Below are positions 22,809 to 31,633 of a stretch of DNA of 33,198 nt, piece after piece. The stretch comes from a bacterium (GTDB taxonomy: Bacteria > Patescibacteriota > Saccharimonadia > Saccharimonadales > UBA4665). The stretch is taken from positions 1-33,198 of the forward strand of contig JAJZMH010000002.1 of the NCBI GenBank assembly GCA_021850365.1, given 5' to 3'. The position numbers and the translations under genes are program-made. Position 1 is the stretch's first letter. Each line of letters begins with the position of its first letter. A model generated the notes under the pieces. The model was not told the DNA's origin. It ran no database searches and saw nothing but the letters and a program-made list of their open reading frames with translations.

Positions 22809-23924
22809 CTACTCCCATTTAAATACTCTAAAGGCAATAACATATATAATTACTAGCCAAATCAATACAAGCCCTAACTGTGGTCCTATTTGCAAAAGAT
22901 TTTTTCCATCTGTTGTCAGGAGGCGAAGTCCATCGATTACTGGCGTTAAGGGTAAATATTCGGTTATCTTTTGAAGCCATAAAGGCATATCAAACCTTGG
23001 GAAAAAAGTTCCAGATAAAAACAACATCGGGAAAACGATTATGTTACTCAGTGGAGCGGCTTGCCTTTCGTTTTTAGCCCATCCACCAATAGCAAGTCCA
23101 ATACCTAGAATCATGAAAATAGATAAAATAGTGTAAATTAAAATATTAATAAAGTTCCCATCTATCTTTAAATGAAATACCTCAAGTGCCACGATAAATT
23201 GGATACCTATCGATACAACCCCAGTAATAGCTTGAGAAAACATCGTAGCCATAAAATATTGCCATACTTTGAGGGGAGTTGTGTGTAATCTGCGTAAAAT
23301 ACCTTGTTTTTTTAGTTCTGGGAAAACATTGATTGGACCAAATATTCCGATACCAATAATTGAAAAACCAAGTAAGCCAGAAAATGTGTAGTCAAACGTG
23401 GTTAAGCTTTTTTGAGATAACTGCTTAGATAAAACCTTAAAAGGTTGATTAACTTTTACAAATTTTTGATTAATTCCTTTCAGTTGAGCATCTATTAAGG
23501 TTGAAATTGTCTGGCCAGATATTTGATCGTTTTGGGTATAGAGAACTTGAATAGTACCATTAGGAATGTGCTCTGCATTGATTTCACCGAAAGAAGGAGG
23601 TAATAGAATTGTGCCATCAATTTGACCATTCTCCATTGAATTTTCGGCAAGTTTTAGGGTATTTAAATTAGGATTAGTTTTAAAAATTTTGGATTTGTTA
23701 AATTGACTTACTAACTCTTTAGAAAATACTGAATTGGATTGGTTGATTATAGCAACATTGAATGATATATGACTATTTCCATTTGCAATTTCACCAAAAA
23801 CGAACAAAAAGATTAATGGGAAAAGAATTCCAAAAAAGATAGCAAGACGATCTCTGAAAAATCTTTTAGTACCAATTTTTGTAAAAACAAGTACCGTATA
23901 AAGCTGTTTTTTAAGATCTTTCAT
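22809..23924 (-). CDS. ABC-2 type transporter permease
   Basis: A 371-residue permease: one N-terminal membrane segment (about 25-45), a large extracytoplasmic loop (about 45-175), then five C-terminal membrane segments. This is the ABC-2 layout of drug, polysaccharide and lipid exporters. The segment RLHTTPLKVWQYFMATMFSQ near residue 216 resembles the conserved ABC-2 cytoplasmic helix, and LPLTPVIDGLR near the end is also typical. Its start overlaps the stop of the ATPase gene by one base. The substrate is unknown; drug or lipid export is inference from family. Confidence 0.88.
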   Translation of the reverse strand: MKDLKKQLYTVLVFTKIGTKRFFRDRLAIFFGILFPLIFLFVFGEIANGNSHISFNVAIINQSNSVFSKELVSQFNKSKIFKTNPNLNTLKLAENSMENGQIDGTILLPPSFGEINAEHIPNGTIQVLYTQNDQISGQTISTLIDAQLKGINQKFVKVNQPFKVLSKQLSQKSLTTFDYTFSGLLGFSIIGIGIFGPINVFPELKKQGILRRLHTTPLKVWQYFMATMFSQAITGVVSIGIQFIVALEVFHLKIDGNFINILIYTILSIFMILGIGLAIGGWAKNERQAAPLSNIIVFPMLFLSGTFFPRFDMPLWLQKITEYLPLTPVIDGLRLLTTDGKNLLQIGPQLGLVLIWLVIIYVIAFRVFKWE

Positions 23925-24682
23925 TAATCCCTTAATGCCTTTCCTGTTAAATCAATAAAGACATCGTCTAAACTAGCTTGTTCGACTTTTTGTGCCTTCT
24001 TAAAGCCCCTTTTTAGAAGTTGCATAATTAAATTTTTCGGTGAATCAAGAGCAATAATTTTACCATGATCCATAATCGCTACACGATCACATAATAATTC
24101 TGCTTCGTCTAGATAATGAGTTGTCATTATTACGGTCACACCTCTATCTCTTACCATTTTAATTAATTCCCAAAGATTTCTTCTAGCTTGTGGATCAAGC
24201 CCTGTTGTTGGCTCGTCCAAGAAAAAAGCTTTAGGGTTGTGTACTAAAGCAACGGCAATACTTAGTCTTTGCTTTTGGCCACCACTTAACTGTTCTGCAT
24301 AACTGTTAGCTTTTTCACCAAGCTGAACTTCGTTTAAAAATTCTTGAGCATTAACTTTCTCACCATATGCTGCCGCAAACATCTCAATTATTTCAGTAAG
24401 TTTCTGTTTATCCTGGAAAGCCGGAGTTTGGGGTTGAACACCAATAATTTTCTTAATTTTATCTGGATGTTTGGAAATGTCTATTCCGGCAAGAGAAATA
24501 GAACCTCCGTCTATTGTTCGCATTGTTTCGATCATTTCTAGAGTAGTTGTTTTACCTGCTCCATTAGGACCTAGAATCCCAAATATCTCTCCTTTTTTTA
24601 CTTCAAGATTGATTTCATTGACGACCGCTTTATTGTCATATATCTTCTTGAGGTTTTTGATTCTTAAAATAATTTCTGACAT
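23924..24682 (-). CDS. ABC transporter ATP-binding protein
   Basis: A 252-residue ABC ATPase with Walker A GPNGAGKT (38-45), a Q-loop (GVQPQTPAF, 81-89), signature LSGGQ (132-136), Walker B AFFLDEP (152-158), and an H-loop in MTTHYLDEAELLCDR. The TTHYLDEAE pattern is typical of DrrA/Nod-type exporters. The C-terminal ~30 residues (KKAQKVEQASLDDVFIDLTGK) match the conserved tail of that group. It forms an exporter with the overlapping permease gene. It is preceded by a terminator, so the pair is an independent operon. Confidence 0.93.
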   Translation of the reverse strand: MSEIILRIKNLKKIYDNKAVVNEINLEVKKGEIFGILGPNGAGKTTTLEMIETMRTIDGGSISLAGIDISKHPDKIKKIIGVQPQTPAFQDKQKLTEIIEMFAAAYGEKVNAQEFLNEVQLGEKANSYAEQLSGGQKQRLSIAVALVHNPKAFFLDEPTTGLDPQARRNLWELIKMVRDRGVTVIMTTHYLDEAELLCDRVAIMDHGKIIALDSPKNLIMQLLKRGFKKAQKVEQASLDDVFIDLTGKALRD

Positions 24683-24711
24683 TTAAAGATTGATTATATA
24701 GTATTGTCTAT

Positions 24712-24749
24712 AATAAAACAGCCCGAGTATTTATTTACCCGAGCTGTTT
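24712..24749 (-). terminator. Rho-independent terminator of the 64-aa gene
   Basis: Two 14-base arms, 24716-24729 and 24736-24749, pair fully on the minus-strand RNA with two G-U wobbles, followed by TTTTATTA. The same wobbles become A-C mismatches on the plus strand, so the signal is directional. Confidence 0.8.
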
Positions 24750-24766
24750 ATTGTTTAATTTTTTGA

Positions 24767-24961
24767 TTATTTTCTTTTAACAGTCAAAAATCCGTTTCTT
24801 GGATTTTCGTTTACTTCAAATCCTGAAGGAAGATCAGTTCCCTCTGGTCTTTGATCCTTACTAAAATAATAAATAGTTTGTTTCTTTCCACCACGGAGTA
24901 CTACATCTTTTGAGTTAAGATAGTAAGTTACACCTTTAGAGTTTGTGTGCTTATATGCCAT
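24767..24961 (-). CDS. Small conserved-looking basic protein, 64 aa
   Basis: A 64-residue protein, MAYKHTNSKGVTYYLNSKDV, with alternating beta-strand-like stretches and many Lys, Tyr and Gly residues. A strong ribosome-binding site (GAGGGAG, 6 nt before the ATG) and a clear terminator show that it is a real, separately transcribed and probably well-expressed gene. The pattern GVTYYLNSKDV and TIYYFSK recalls short proteins that I have seen in Saccharibacteria-type genomes. No function is known to me. Confidence 0.75.
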   Translation of the reverse strand: MAYKHTNSKGVTYYLNSKDVVLRGGKKQTIYYFSKDQRPEGTDLPSGFEVNENPRNGFLTVKRK

Positions 24962-25176
24962 TTTTGCTCCCTCTCTTTAAAATTAATAATGTACCCTTAA
25001 GATACTCTTGAATAGTTTTAGTTGTCAACAGTTTTTATTAATATTTAGTCAATTTTAAGATAATAAACAGATTAAAACGCATTCTTATATTTATTACTCT
25101 TTAGGTGGAATAATTTAACTAGTTATTATTATTTTTCCCTTGATTTAGGTTTTACTCTATATTAAACTTAAACTTA

Positions 25177-25203
25177 GTATAATTTAAGTAAAGGTGGAGG
25201 AAC
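25177..25203 (+). promoter_or_regulatory. -10 box and strong Shine-Dalgarno site
   Basis: TATAAT (25177-25182) is followed by GGTGGAGG, with GGAGG 5 nt before the ATG at 25204. This is one of few genes here with a full ribosome-binding site, in contrast to the many leaderless starts. Confidence 0.6.
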
Positions 25204-25842
25204 ATGGACTTAAGTAGTCGTAATCAGTATTCTAATTCGGTTAAACCAAATATTCAAAGCAGTAATCCAAATCAAGGATTCGAACATAAACCATCCTTGG
25301 CAAAATCTAGAAATGATGATAGTAAAAACGCTTTGATGAGATGGTCTCAGGTAATCTTAACCGGATCTATAACTATAGTGTTAATAGCTTTAATTGTTTT
25401 TCTAATTTATGGTAATTATTCTACAAATGAAAATAAATATATCAATACTTCCGATATGCAAGCAGTATTTCTAAATACAGGGCAAGTGTATTTTGGAAAT
25501 ATTAAAGCAATTAATAGTCAATACTTTGATCTAGTTAATATCTTTTACTTGCAATCTTCTTCTAGTAGTTCTTCGAGCTCTTCTAATGCAAATTTGACTC
25601 TAATTAAATTAGGTTGTGAGTTGCATGCTCCTCTTGATCAAATGCTTATTAACTCTTCTGCTGTAACTTTTTGGGAAAATCTCTCTCCTGCAGGACAGGT
25701 TTCTAAGGCTGCTGCAACATACTGGAAAGAATATCCAAATGGTCAAAAATGTGTAGACCAAACTGCTGCACCTAGTTCGGGTACATCTTCGACACAATCA
25801 ACTACTCCAAATACTCCTTCTTCAACAATTAAAGCTAAATAA
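25204..25842 (+). CDS. Single-pass membrane protein with extracytoplasmic domain, 212 aa
   Basis: Asn/Ser-rich cytoplasmic N-terminus, one membrane segment (about 50-69), then an extracytoplasmic domain beginning NTSDMQAVFLNTGQVYFGNI. A nine-serine run follows (118-126), then a second part with two cysteines (C137, C182), and a Ser/Thr/Pro-rich tail. The AVFLNTGQVYFG pattern recurs, from memory, in small membrane proteins of candidate-phyla bacteria, but no function is known to me. It has a strong ribosome-binding site and leads a short plus-strand run with the 73-aa gene and tsaC. Confidence 0.7.
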   Translation: MDLSSRNQYSNSVKPNIQSSNPNQGFEHKPSLAKSRNDDSKNALMRWSQVILTGSITIVLIALIVFLIYGNYSTNENKYINTSDMQAVFLNTGQVYFGNIKAINSQYFDLVNIFYLQSSSSSSSSSSNANLTLIKLGCELHAPLDQMLINSSAVTFWENLSPAGQVSKAAATYWKEYPNGQKCVDQTAAPSSGTSSTQSTTPNTPSSTIKAK

Positions 25843-25894
25843 ACTTTAGCACTCTCTTTTGGAGTAGATGTGCATTGATTTCACTGTTTAGGTT

Positions 25895-26116
25895 ATGACT
25901 GAACCAAAATTAATTCAAGAAATTAAGCCAAACAGTAGATATGTCCAAAATAAAAATAGCGCTTCTAGTTTATCTCCTGTCAACCGATCATCAGTCCACC
26001 AGAAAAATATTTCACTAAATAACGAATCTAGTACCAGTAAGATTATATTTGTAACAATTATTGTTTTTATTGTTCTGTTAATTTTAAGCATTTATTCATA
26101 TATTAAGAGTAGATGA
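25895..26116 (+). CDS. Small C-tail membrane-anchored protein, 73 aa
   Basis: A 73-residue protein with a polar Ser/Asn-rich N-terminal 47 residues and one C-terminal membrane segment (about 50-68), ending YIKSR. It is probably tail-anchored. Its stop overlaps the tsaC start (ATGA), so it is translationally coupled to that gene. No family is recognised. Confidence 0.6.
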   Translation: MTEPKLIQEIKPNSRYVQNKNSASSLSPVNRSSVHQKNISLNNESSTSKIIFVTIIVFIVLLILSIYSYIKSR

Positions 26117-26673
26117 TAGGTTCAGATGTAGCTATTAAACTTTTAACTAAACCAAATGCTGTTGGGGTAATACCAACTGATACTGTATATGGTATTGTTA
26201 GTAAGGCATCTGATCAAAATGCTGTTCAAAGACTATATCAATTAAAAAGCAGGATCCAAAAACCAGGAACATTATTGGCCTATGATATCGATCAACTAGT
26301 CCAATTGGGCTTAAAGAGGAAATATCTTACACCCTTTACAAAGTATTGGCCTAATCCTCTAAGCGTAGTTATACCTTGTAATAATTTAAGCTACTTACAT
26401 CAAGGTTTGAATTCGCTTGCAGTGCGTATACCCAAGAATGAGTTTTTAAGGAATATTCTCCAAAAAACTGGGCCTTTAATGAGCACCTCTGCCAATCTAC
26501 CATCTCAGCCTGAGAGTAAAACAATTCAAGAAGCGAAGGCTTACTTTGGGGATAAAGTAGATTTTTATTTAGATGGCGGAAATTTATCTAACAATAAACC
26601 CTCTACGATTATTCAATTGATTGATGATGAAGTAGTTATTCTTCGACAGGGAGAATATATTTTTAAGCCTTAA
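26113..26673 (+). CDS. tsaC: L-threonylcarbamoyladenylate synthase (TsaC/YrdC family)
   Basis: A 186-residue YrdC-type protein. PTDTVYGI (21-28) and the KSR..KPG segment (45-52) form the ATP/threonine pocket. YWPNPLSVVIP, LAVRIP and MSTSANLPSQPE follow, all family hallmarks. It makes threonylcarbamoyl-AMP for the t6A37 modification of ANN-decoding tRNAs. It would therefore act on the CAU tRNAs in this window. It lacks the extra Sua5 domain. Its 3' end overlaps the convergent murC by 11 nt. Confidence 0.92.
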   Translation: MIGSDVAIKLLTKPNAVGVIPTDTVYGIVSKASDQNAVQRLYQLKSRIQKPGTLLAYDIDQLVQLGLKRKYLTPFTKYWPNPLSVVIPCNNLSYLHQGLNSLAVRIPKNEFLRNILQKTGPLMSTSANLPSQPESKTIQEAKAYFGDKVDFYLDGGNLSNNKPSTIIQLIDDEVVILRQGEYIFKP

Positions 26674-27961
26674 ATTCTTTGCGTATCCATTCATCCAGAC
26701 TATTACCTCCACCTCCAGATATAGCCAGAACTAAATCCTTTTGATCGAGATGGTTTTGAATTTTATTTTTTAAATTAGCATCAAGTTTAGAGGGTTGAGC
26801 AATGGCTGGATTTTTTAAATAGTTAATTAATTCTTTTGGTGTCAAAATTGCCTGTTTAGGATCTTCTCTGGCTAAATAACTATCAACCCAATAGATTTTA
26901 TCGACATTTCTAAATAGATTCTCATATTGCTCTTTAATATAGTATTGTCTTCTATTTGTTAAAGGTTCATATATTATAATAATCTTTTGGTTAGTTAATT
27001 TAGTCATTTCTTGAGCTAAATTTAGAACCGCATTAATTTTTTCTGGGGTATGAGCATAGTCGCTATAAAGATTTGGGATAATTTCTTCCATTCTTCTTTG
27101 CAAACCGGGAAATTGCGATATAAGGGGAAATACTTTTGCAGGATCTATTCCAAATAGCTCTTCAATAGCTCTTACACCCAAATATCCATCCATTCTATTA
27201 TATTTTCCTAACAAACTAATTTTTGATAGTTCTGTGGCTGAATATTGGACAGTTTTAATATTATTTTTAGTTGTCAATTCTAGAGTTCTATAGTCAGTTT
27301 CGTAGATAATTGTTTTTTTAGAGGCATCAATGAAATCTCTAAATGCTTTATTATAGTCATCTTTTGTTTGATATATTTCATGATGATCCCAGGAAATACC
27401 ACTAATTATGCTTAAAGTGGGTTTAAATGTTAAAAAGTTTCTATCAAACTCATCTGCTTCATAGATAAAATATTCCGAACTAGGATTATATTCTGCTTGA
27501 TCTGCATAATTAACAACCGTGGATAAGACATAACTAGTTGGAATATTTAAGGCCTTAAACAGCCATACTAACATTGCGGTTGTTGTTGTTTTACCGTGGG
27601 TTCCAGCAATAGCAATTAATTTTAGTTTTTTGTTTTGGATAAAATAATCGACAAATTGGTCTCTTTTTGTAATCTTCAAACCATTTTTTTTAGCAAATTC
27701 TGCTTCTTGGAAATCTAAATTTTCGTACGTAAGTGCTGAACTATAAACAATCCAATCTATTTTATTTTCATTTTGCCTATTTTGGAGGCTTTTTAAAGTA
27801 TCTCCTATATCAATATTTGTAATTCCGTGATCTATTAAATACTTAATGTTTTTGGAATTTTGTTTGTCTGATCCACTTACTTCAAATCCCGATTGTTTAG
27901 CAAGCAAAGCTAATGGGGTAATACCTGCTCCACCAATTCCTAAAAAATAGATATGTTTCAT
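26663..27961 (-). CDS. murC: UDP-N-acetylmuramate--L-alanine ligase (MurC-type Mur ligase)
   Basis: A 432-residue Mur ligase: an N-terminal nucleotide-binding fold with GIGGAG (8-13) and SGSD, a central ATPase domain with AGTHGKTTT (119-127), and EADEFDRNFL and SWDHHEIY. A C-terminal domain with SDYAHTPEKI and IYEPLTNRR completes it. It adds L-alanine to UDP-MurNAc at the start of the peptide stem. An Mpl-like role is less likely but possible. TATACT (27973-27968) is 6 nt before the ATG, so the mRNA is probably leaderless. It is divergent from the membrane-protein gene at 27986. Confidence 0.9.
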   Translation of the reverse strand: MKHIYFLGIGGAGITPLALLAKQSGFEVSGSDKQNSKNIKYLIDHGITNIDIGDTLKSLQNRQNENKIDWIVYSSALTYENLDFQEAEFAKKNGLKITKRDQFVDYFIQNKKLKLIAIAGTHGKTTTTAMLVWLFKALNIPTSYVLSTVVNYADQAEYNPSSEYFIYEADEFDRNFLTFKPTLSIISGISWDHHEIYQTKDDYNKAFRDFIDASKKTIIYETDYRTLELTTKNNIKTVQYSATELSKISLLGKYNRMDGYLGVRAIEELFGIDPAKVFPLISQFPGLQRRMEEIIPNLYSDYAHTPEKINAVLNLAQEMTKLTNQKIIIIYEPLTNRRQYYIKEQYENLFRNVDKIYWVDSYLAREDPKQAILTPKELINYLKNPAIAQPSKLDANLKNKIQNHLDQKDLVLAISGGGGNSLDEWIRKEFKA

Positions 27962-27985
27962 AAATTAAGTATATAATTTAATTAA
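27962..27985. promoter_or_regulatory. 24-bp divergent intergenic with overlapping -10 boxes
   Basis: The minus-strand TATACT (27973-27968, for murC) and plus-strand TATAAT (27972-27977) share two base pairs. Each is 6-8 nt from its start codon. Polymerase cannot occupy both at once, and both mRNAs should be leaderless. Confidence 0.6.
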
Positions 27986-28579
27986 ATGATCAAAAAATTA
28001 TCTTTTTTAAAAAAAATAAAAGCGAGATATTTATTAGTTCTAACTTTGTTATTTCTCGTAATCTCTTTATTTGCTCTTAGAGCTAATTATGAGCAAATGG
28101 TTTCGCTTAGGAACGCTTTGTATAGTGCAGATAAAAATAATGGCAACGTTAGTCTAGCTCTAAATAATCTTCAAAAATATGTCACATCTCATATGAACAC
28201 TAATTTATCTACAGGGAACGGATCTATATATCCACCAATCCAATTAGAATATACCTACCAAAGACTTCAAGATCAGTTAAGCCAACAAGCCAGTTCTTTA
28301 AATACCAATATATATACTCAGGCAGAAGATTATTGTCAGGCTAAAATCCCTACTGGATTCTCGGGAAGATATAGAATATCGTGCGTAGAACAATACATCA
28401 ATACTCATGGTTTAGAAAGTCAACAAATTCCTAAGTCTCTTTACGAGTTCGATTTTGTAACACCCCTTTGGAGTCCAGATTTTGCGGGCTGGATGACTTT
28501 AACTACGGCTATCTTTGGTGTTTTATTTATATTTCGTATCTTAATAAATTTCTGGGATTCTTATTTTAATTCTAAGTAA
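27986..28579 (+). CDS. Two-pass membrane protein with extracytoplasmic domain, 197 aa
   Basis: A 197-residue protein with a lysine-rich N-terminus, a membrane segment (about 15-31), an extracytoplasmic helical domain, and a second membrane segment near 172-190. Inside the domain, MVSLRNALYSADKNNGNV, LNNLQKYVTSHMNT and two cysteines (in EDYCQAK and RISCVEQ) stand out. I recall similar helix-pair architectures in candidate-phyla genomes, but no function. The start is leaderless from TATAAT 8 nt upstream. It converges on the 661-aa gene with one base between stops. Confidence 0.7.
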   Translation: MIKKLSFLKKIKARYLLVLTLLFLVISLFALRANYEQMVSLRNALYSADKNNGNVSLALNNLQKYVTSHMNTNLSTGNGSIYPPIQLEYTYQRLQDQLSQQASSLNTNIYTQAEDYCQAKIPTGFSGRYRISCVEQYINTHGLESQQIPKSLYEFDFVTPLWSPDFAGWMTLTTAIFGVLFIFRILINFWDSYFNSK

Positions 28580-28580
28580 A

Positions 28581-30566
28581 TTAATTTAGAGACAAATAAC
28601 TTCCCACTAATAACGGAGTATTATTACTTCCTGTTATAGCAGCTACGTACAGATTATTTTTCTTAGAGACTAATATATATTGATCATTATACCAGGCGAC
28701 GAATGAATATCCTGTTAGATTACTTAGTTGAGTTTGATTATAACCGTTTTGATCACCTATAAATAGCGTTGGGGATCCGTTTTGAATTTCAGACCAAGCA
28801 GTTTTAGTAGCTGATGGATTAAGAACTGCAGTTTGGTTGGATAGGTTTTGAAAATTAGTATAAGCATTAGGTGAGTTATCTTCTGACAAAGATCCATTTA
28901 AATATTGGTATACAGAATTATTATTACTTGCATTATCAAACGTTAACACATAGGCAGAATTAGGATATGGCTGAATGATTTGAGAGATATATCCAGTGCT
29001 ATTAGAAATAGAGAAAATGTCTTTTTTGGAAAATTGATCTAAAGAAGTAACTCTGATTGTATTATCTGGCATCGTACCAACGTAAGAACCAGATTGCAGC
29101 CAATCAGTTATGTAAAGAAGTTGATTTCCAACAATTACAGGGTTCTGAAAACTCTGATAAACATAATTGGACTGTGTTCCTTGAATTTGACTTTGATCAA
29201 TAATATTCAGTTGATTAGTGTCTAAACTATAACTCTTTAATTGATTATTGCCTGGATTATATTCTAAATTGTATGGTCCATTATTTTGATAAATAAATTG
29301 ATCATTGTACCATCCGACAGGATTAATAGTGTTCAAGGATGAATCAATTTCACTACTTTGCCCATTACTTGGATCAACAACGTAGACTCCTTGATTTGGT
29401 CCAGATCTATTGGTAATAAGAATTAACTTATTCCAATTTGGTGAAGGATAAAGAAAAGATCCTTGAGCATTTTCATTACCTGTACCGCTCAATATAATTT
29501 TTTGATTAGATCCATCTAAGTTTGAACCAACAACATCCATGACTCCATTAATTTGTTTTAGATAATAAACCGTTCCCGAAGGTACTAAACTTAGGGTTTC
29601 ATTTAAAATTTTATTATCTGTCTTAACGATCAAATTTGTTTGATTATATCCATTAGCAGACACTAAGATATTATCCGTAGGATTTTTATTTGGAATAACG
29701 ATATTTGCAACCCCAAATGAATTAGTTTGTGAAGATGTCCCGCTATAACTTATTGTTCCATTTTCGATAGGTTGACTAGTTATAACATTAAGAAGTTTAA
29801 TACTTAATTGCCTACCTGTTGGCATTAAACTAATATTGTCAACTGGGTTAGAAGTAAATCCAACAAAGATTCTTTGATAATAAGTTTTATAATAGGCCTT
29901 TGAAATTTTTACTTGATATGGTCCAACACCCAAATTAAAGCTTGCTTCGCCCGATGAATTCGTATAATGATTTTGACCATTAATACTGATTAATACATCA
30001 CTTACCTGGTCTTTTGTAATTGAATCTGTGATAGATATAGATACTTCTTTTTTAAGAATATATCCTAAAATCTTATATCTAGTATATGGAATTGAAAAAA
30101 CTATTAGTAAGATTAAAACAATCAAATAAAATATTTTACTTTTAAATAATCTTTTTAAGAACTTCTTTTTGGGTTTTTTGTTAGAAGCTAAAAGTTTTGG
30201 GGTTTCTAAAGCCTGATCACTTTCTTTTGAGACTATATCATCAACTGCCTTATTAACGCTCTCATTATCTAAATTATCTTTATCGATAATTTTTTGATTA
30301 TCATCTTTAACTGGTTCTTTGTCTAAATCAGTCTCGTCCGGTTTTTCGGAAAGATCATCATCTATTTTTAGAGTCTTAACTTTAGGCGTATCATCTTCAA
30401 CGTTTAAATCTTTTAATTTATTGTTTAATTCTTTAAATTCAGAAGGTGTCTCTTCTAATTGTTCGTCTTCTTCTGGCTTGATCTCTACTGACATCATTTC
30501 ATCAACTTTTTTTTCTAAAAGCTCATGCTCAGACAATTTTTTAGAGTCTTTTTTAAACAATTTCAT
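28581..30566 (-). CDS. Membrane-anchored protein with CarboxypepD_reg/PEGA-like repeats and beta-propeller-like domain
   Basis: A 661-residue protein. The first 130 residues are acidic and cytoplasmic, followed by a lysine patch and a membrane segment (about 145-160). Two beta-sandwich repeats of the carboxypeptidase-regulatory/PEGA type follow (about 175-240 and 255-325, e.g. TNSSGEASFNLGVGPYQVKI). The rest shows repeating blades such as VDPSNGQSSEIDSSLNTI and WYNDQ(F/Y)I, suggestive of a TolB-like propeller. Such anchors may bind wall or surface ligands. No enzymatic motif is seen. Confidence 0.7.
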   Translation of the reverse strand: MKLFKKDSKKLSEHELLEKKVDEMMSVEIKPEEDEQLEETPSEFKELNNKLKDLNVEDDTPKVKTLKIDDDLSEKPDETDLDKEPVKDDNQKIIDKDNLDNESVNKAVDDIVSKESDQALETPKLLASNKKPKKKFLKRLFKSKIFYLIVLILLIVFSIPYTRYKILGYILKKEVSISITDSITKDQVSDVLISINGQNHYTNSSGEASFNLGVGPYQVKISKAYYKTYYQRIFVGFTSNPVDNISLMPTGRQLSIKLLNVITSQPIENGTISYSGTSSQTNSFGVANIVIPNKNPTDNILVSANGYNQTNLIVKTDNKILNETLSLVPSGTVYYLKQINGVMDVVGSNLDGSNQKIILSGTGNENAQGSFLYPSPNWNKLILITNRSGPNQGVYVVDPSNGQSSEIDSSLNTINPVGWYNDQFIYQNNGPYNLEYNPGNNQLKSYSLDTNQLNIIDQSQIQGTQSNYVYQSFQNPVIVGNQLLYITDWLQSGSYVGTMPDNTIRVTSLDQFSKKDIFSISNSTGYISQIIQPYPNSAYVLTFDNASNNNSVYQYLNGSLSEDNSPNAYTNFQNLSNQTAVLNPSATKTAWSEIQNGSPTLFIGDQNGYNQTQLSNLTGYSFVAWYNDQYILVSKKNNLYVAAITGSNNTPLLVGSYLSLN

Positions 30567-30744
30567 AACAATATAGATATAATAGCATAAGAATTAAATA
30601 AGTTTTAGATCTTTTAATCTTTAATTATGTTGAATAATGTTTAGCATTATTGATTGAATAATTTTTTTGGTTGAATAATAAATTGTCATATTTTTGTTTT
30701 AGTTGTCCTAGATATATTAATACGCTTCTTATTATTTTTGTCAA
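30567..30744. repeat. AT-rich spacer with three TTGAATAAT repeats
   Basis: The nonamer TTGAATAAT occurs at 30630-30638, 30654-30662 and 30671-30679. The first copy overlaps a 7-bp hairpin (AATAATG/CATTATT). No T-run terminator follows, so its role is unclear. Confidence 0.4.
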
Positions 30745-31584
30745 CTAGGAAAATTGAAAAGATTTTAGAATATCTAGGATTGGATTAACAAAATTAGACT
30801 CATTCCAACTTTTGGAGTTTATAGTTAAGGGCAACAGTTCACTACATTGAGTGTTTTTGCATTGTTGAAAAGTTATTCTTACTAAAGGATCAATGCTTGC
30901 TAAATCAGTTTGAGTGATGTATTGACCCACCAGATAACCATAGTTGCCTGTTATATAAATGCCGTCAAGGCCATTGCTATTTGTGGTTGAAGCATATTGT
31001 AAGAAACTAAGATAAGTTTGTGCATCTTGGGCGGGAGTTGGATTAGTGTAAGTAATCAGATCAGAATTCAAAACAGCAGTTGCGGATTGATTTCCTAGGG
31101 CACTAGGAAGCTTTCCTTGGGGTCCAACTGTTATTATAATCTTTCCTTGAACTTCCTGATTATTGTCAGATGCTAGGCTGGTAATAGGTGAGGTTATGTC
31201 TAGCTCTGTAGGTGTATCGCTTATTACCCACTTATTCGGATAAGTAACAGTTAGGCTAAAATTGGTTGAACTATATGTTGTAGTTTGTCCGGTAGGAGTT
31301 ATGGATATTAAACTAGGGGTAGTTATTTTGGTAGAAGAGCTTTTGGAAACTTGTTTTGATGGATTGTTTTTCGACTTTTGATTAAATAGATATAGACCAG
31401 ATAAGATAATTAATATTAAAAGAATAAGTCCAATAATAATTTTTGTTTGGTTTGCTCGTTTTGGTTTAATTTTTGAAGGTGTAGTAAAACTAAAGTCTTT
31501 AATAGGAACAGAATCTCCAACAAAATCTGTAGGATTTGGTTTTTCGTCTTTATGGACGTTAAATCGAGGCTGATATTTGTCCAT
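30745..31584 (-). CDS. Single-pass membrane protein with PsbP-like exported domain, 279 aa
   Basis: Cytoplasmic N-terminal 46 residues, a membrane segment (about 48-66), a Ser/Thr linker, then an exported domain. Its start (SLTVTYPNKWVISDTPTELDITSP) resembles the PsbP-like fold found in many bacterial lipoproteins and anchored proteins. Two cysteines lie in TFQQCKNTQCSELLP. The rest is consistent with an alpha/beta domain. TATTAT lies 6 nt before the ATG, suggesting leaderless translation. The role is unknown. Confidence 0.65.
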   Translation of the reverse strand: MDKYQPRFNVHKDEKPNPTDFVGDSVPIKDFSFTTPSKIKPKRANQTKIIIGLILLILIILSGLYLFNQKSKNNPSKQVSKSSSTKITTPSLISITPTGQTTTYSSTNFSLTVTYPNKWVISDTPTELDITSPITSLASDNNQEVQGKIIITVGPQGKLPSALGNQSATAVLNSDLITYTNPTPAQDAQTYLSFLQYASTTNSNGLDGIYITGNYGYLVGQYITQTDLASIDPLVRITFQQCKNTQCSELLPLTINSKSWNESNFVNPILDILKSFQFS

Positions 31585-31633
31585 AAGTATATAATAGTAC
31601 TCTTTTACTTAATTTAGGCTTAAAATATTAAAA

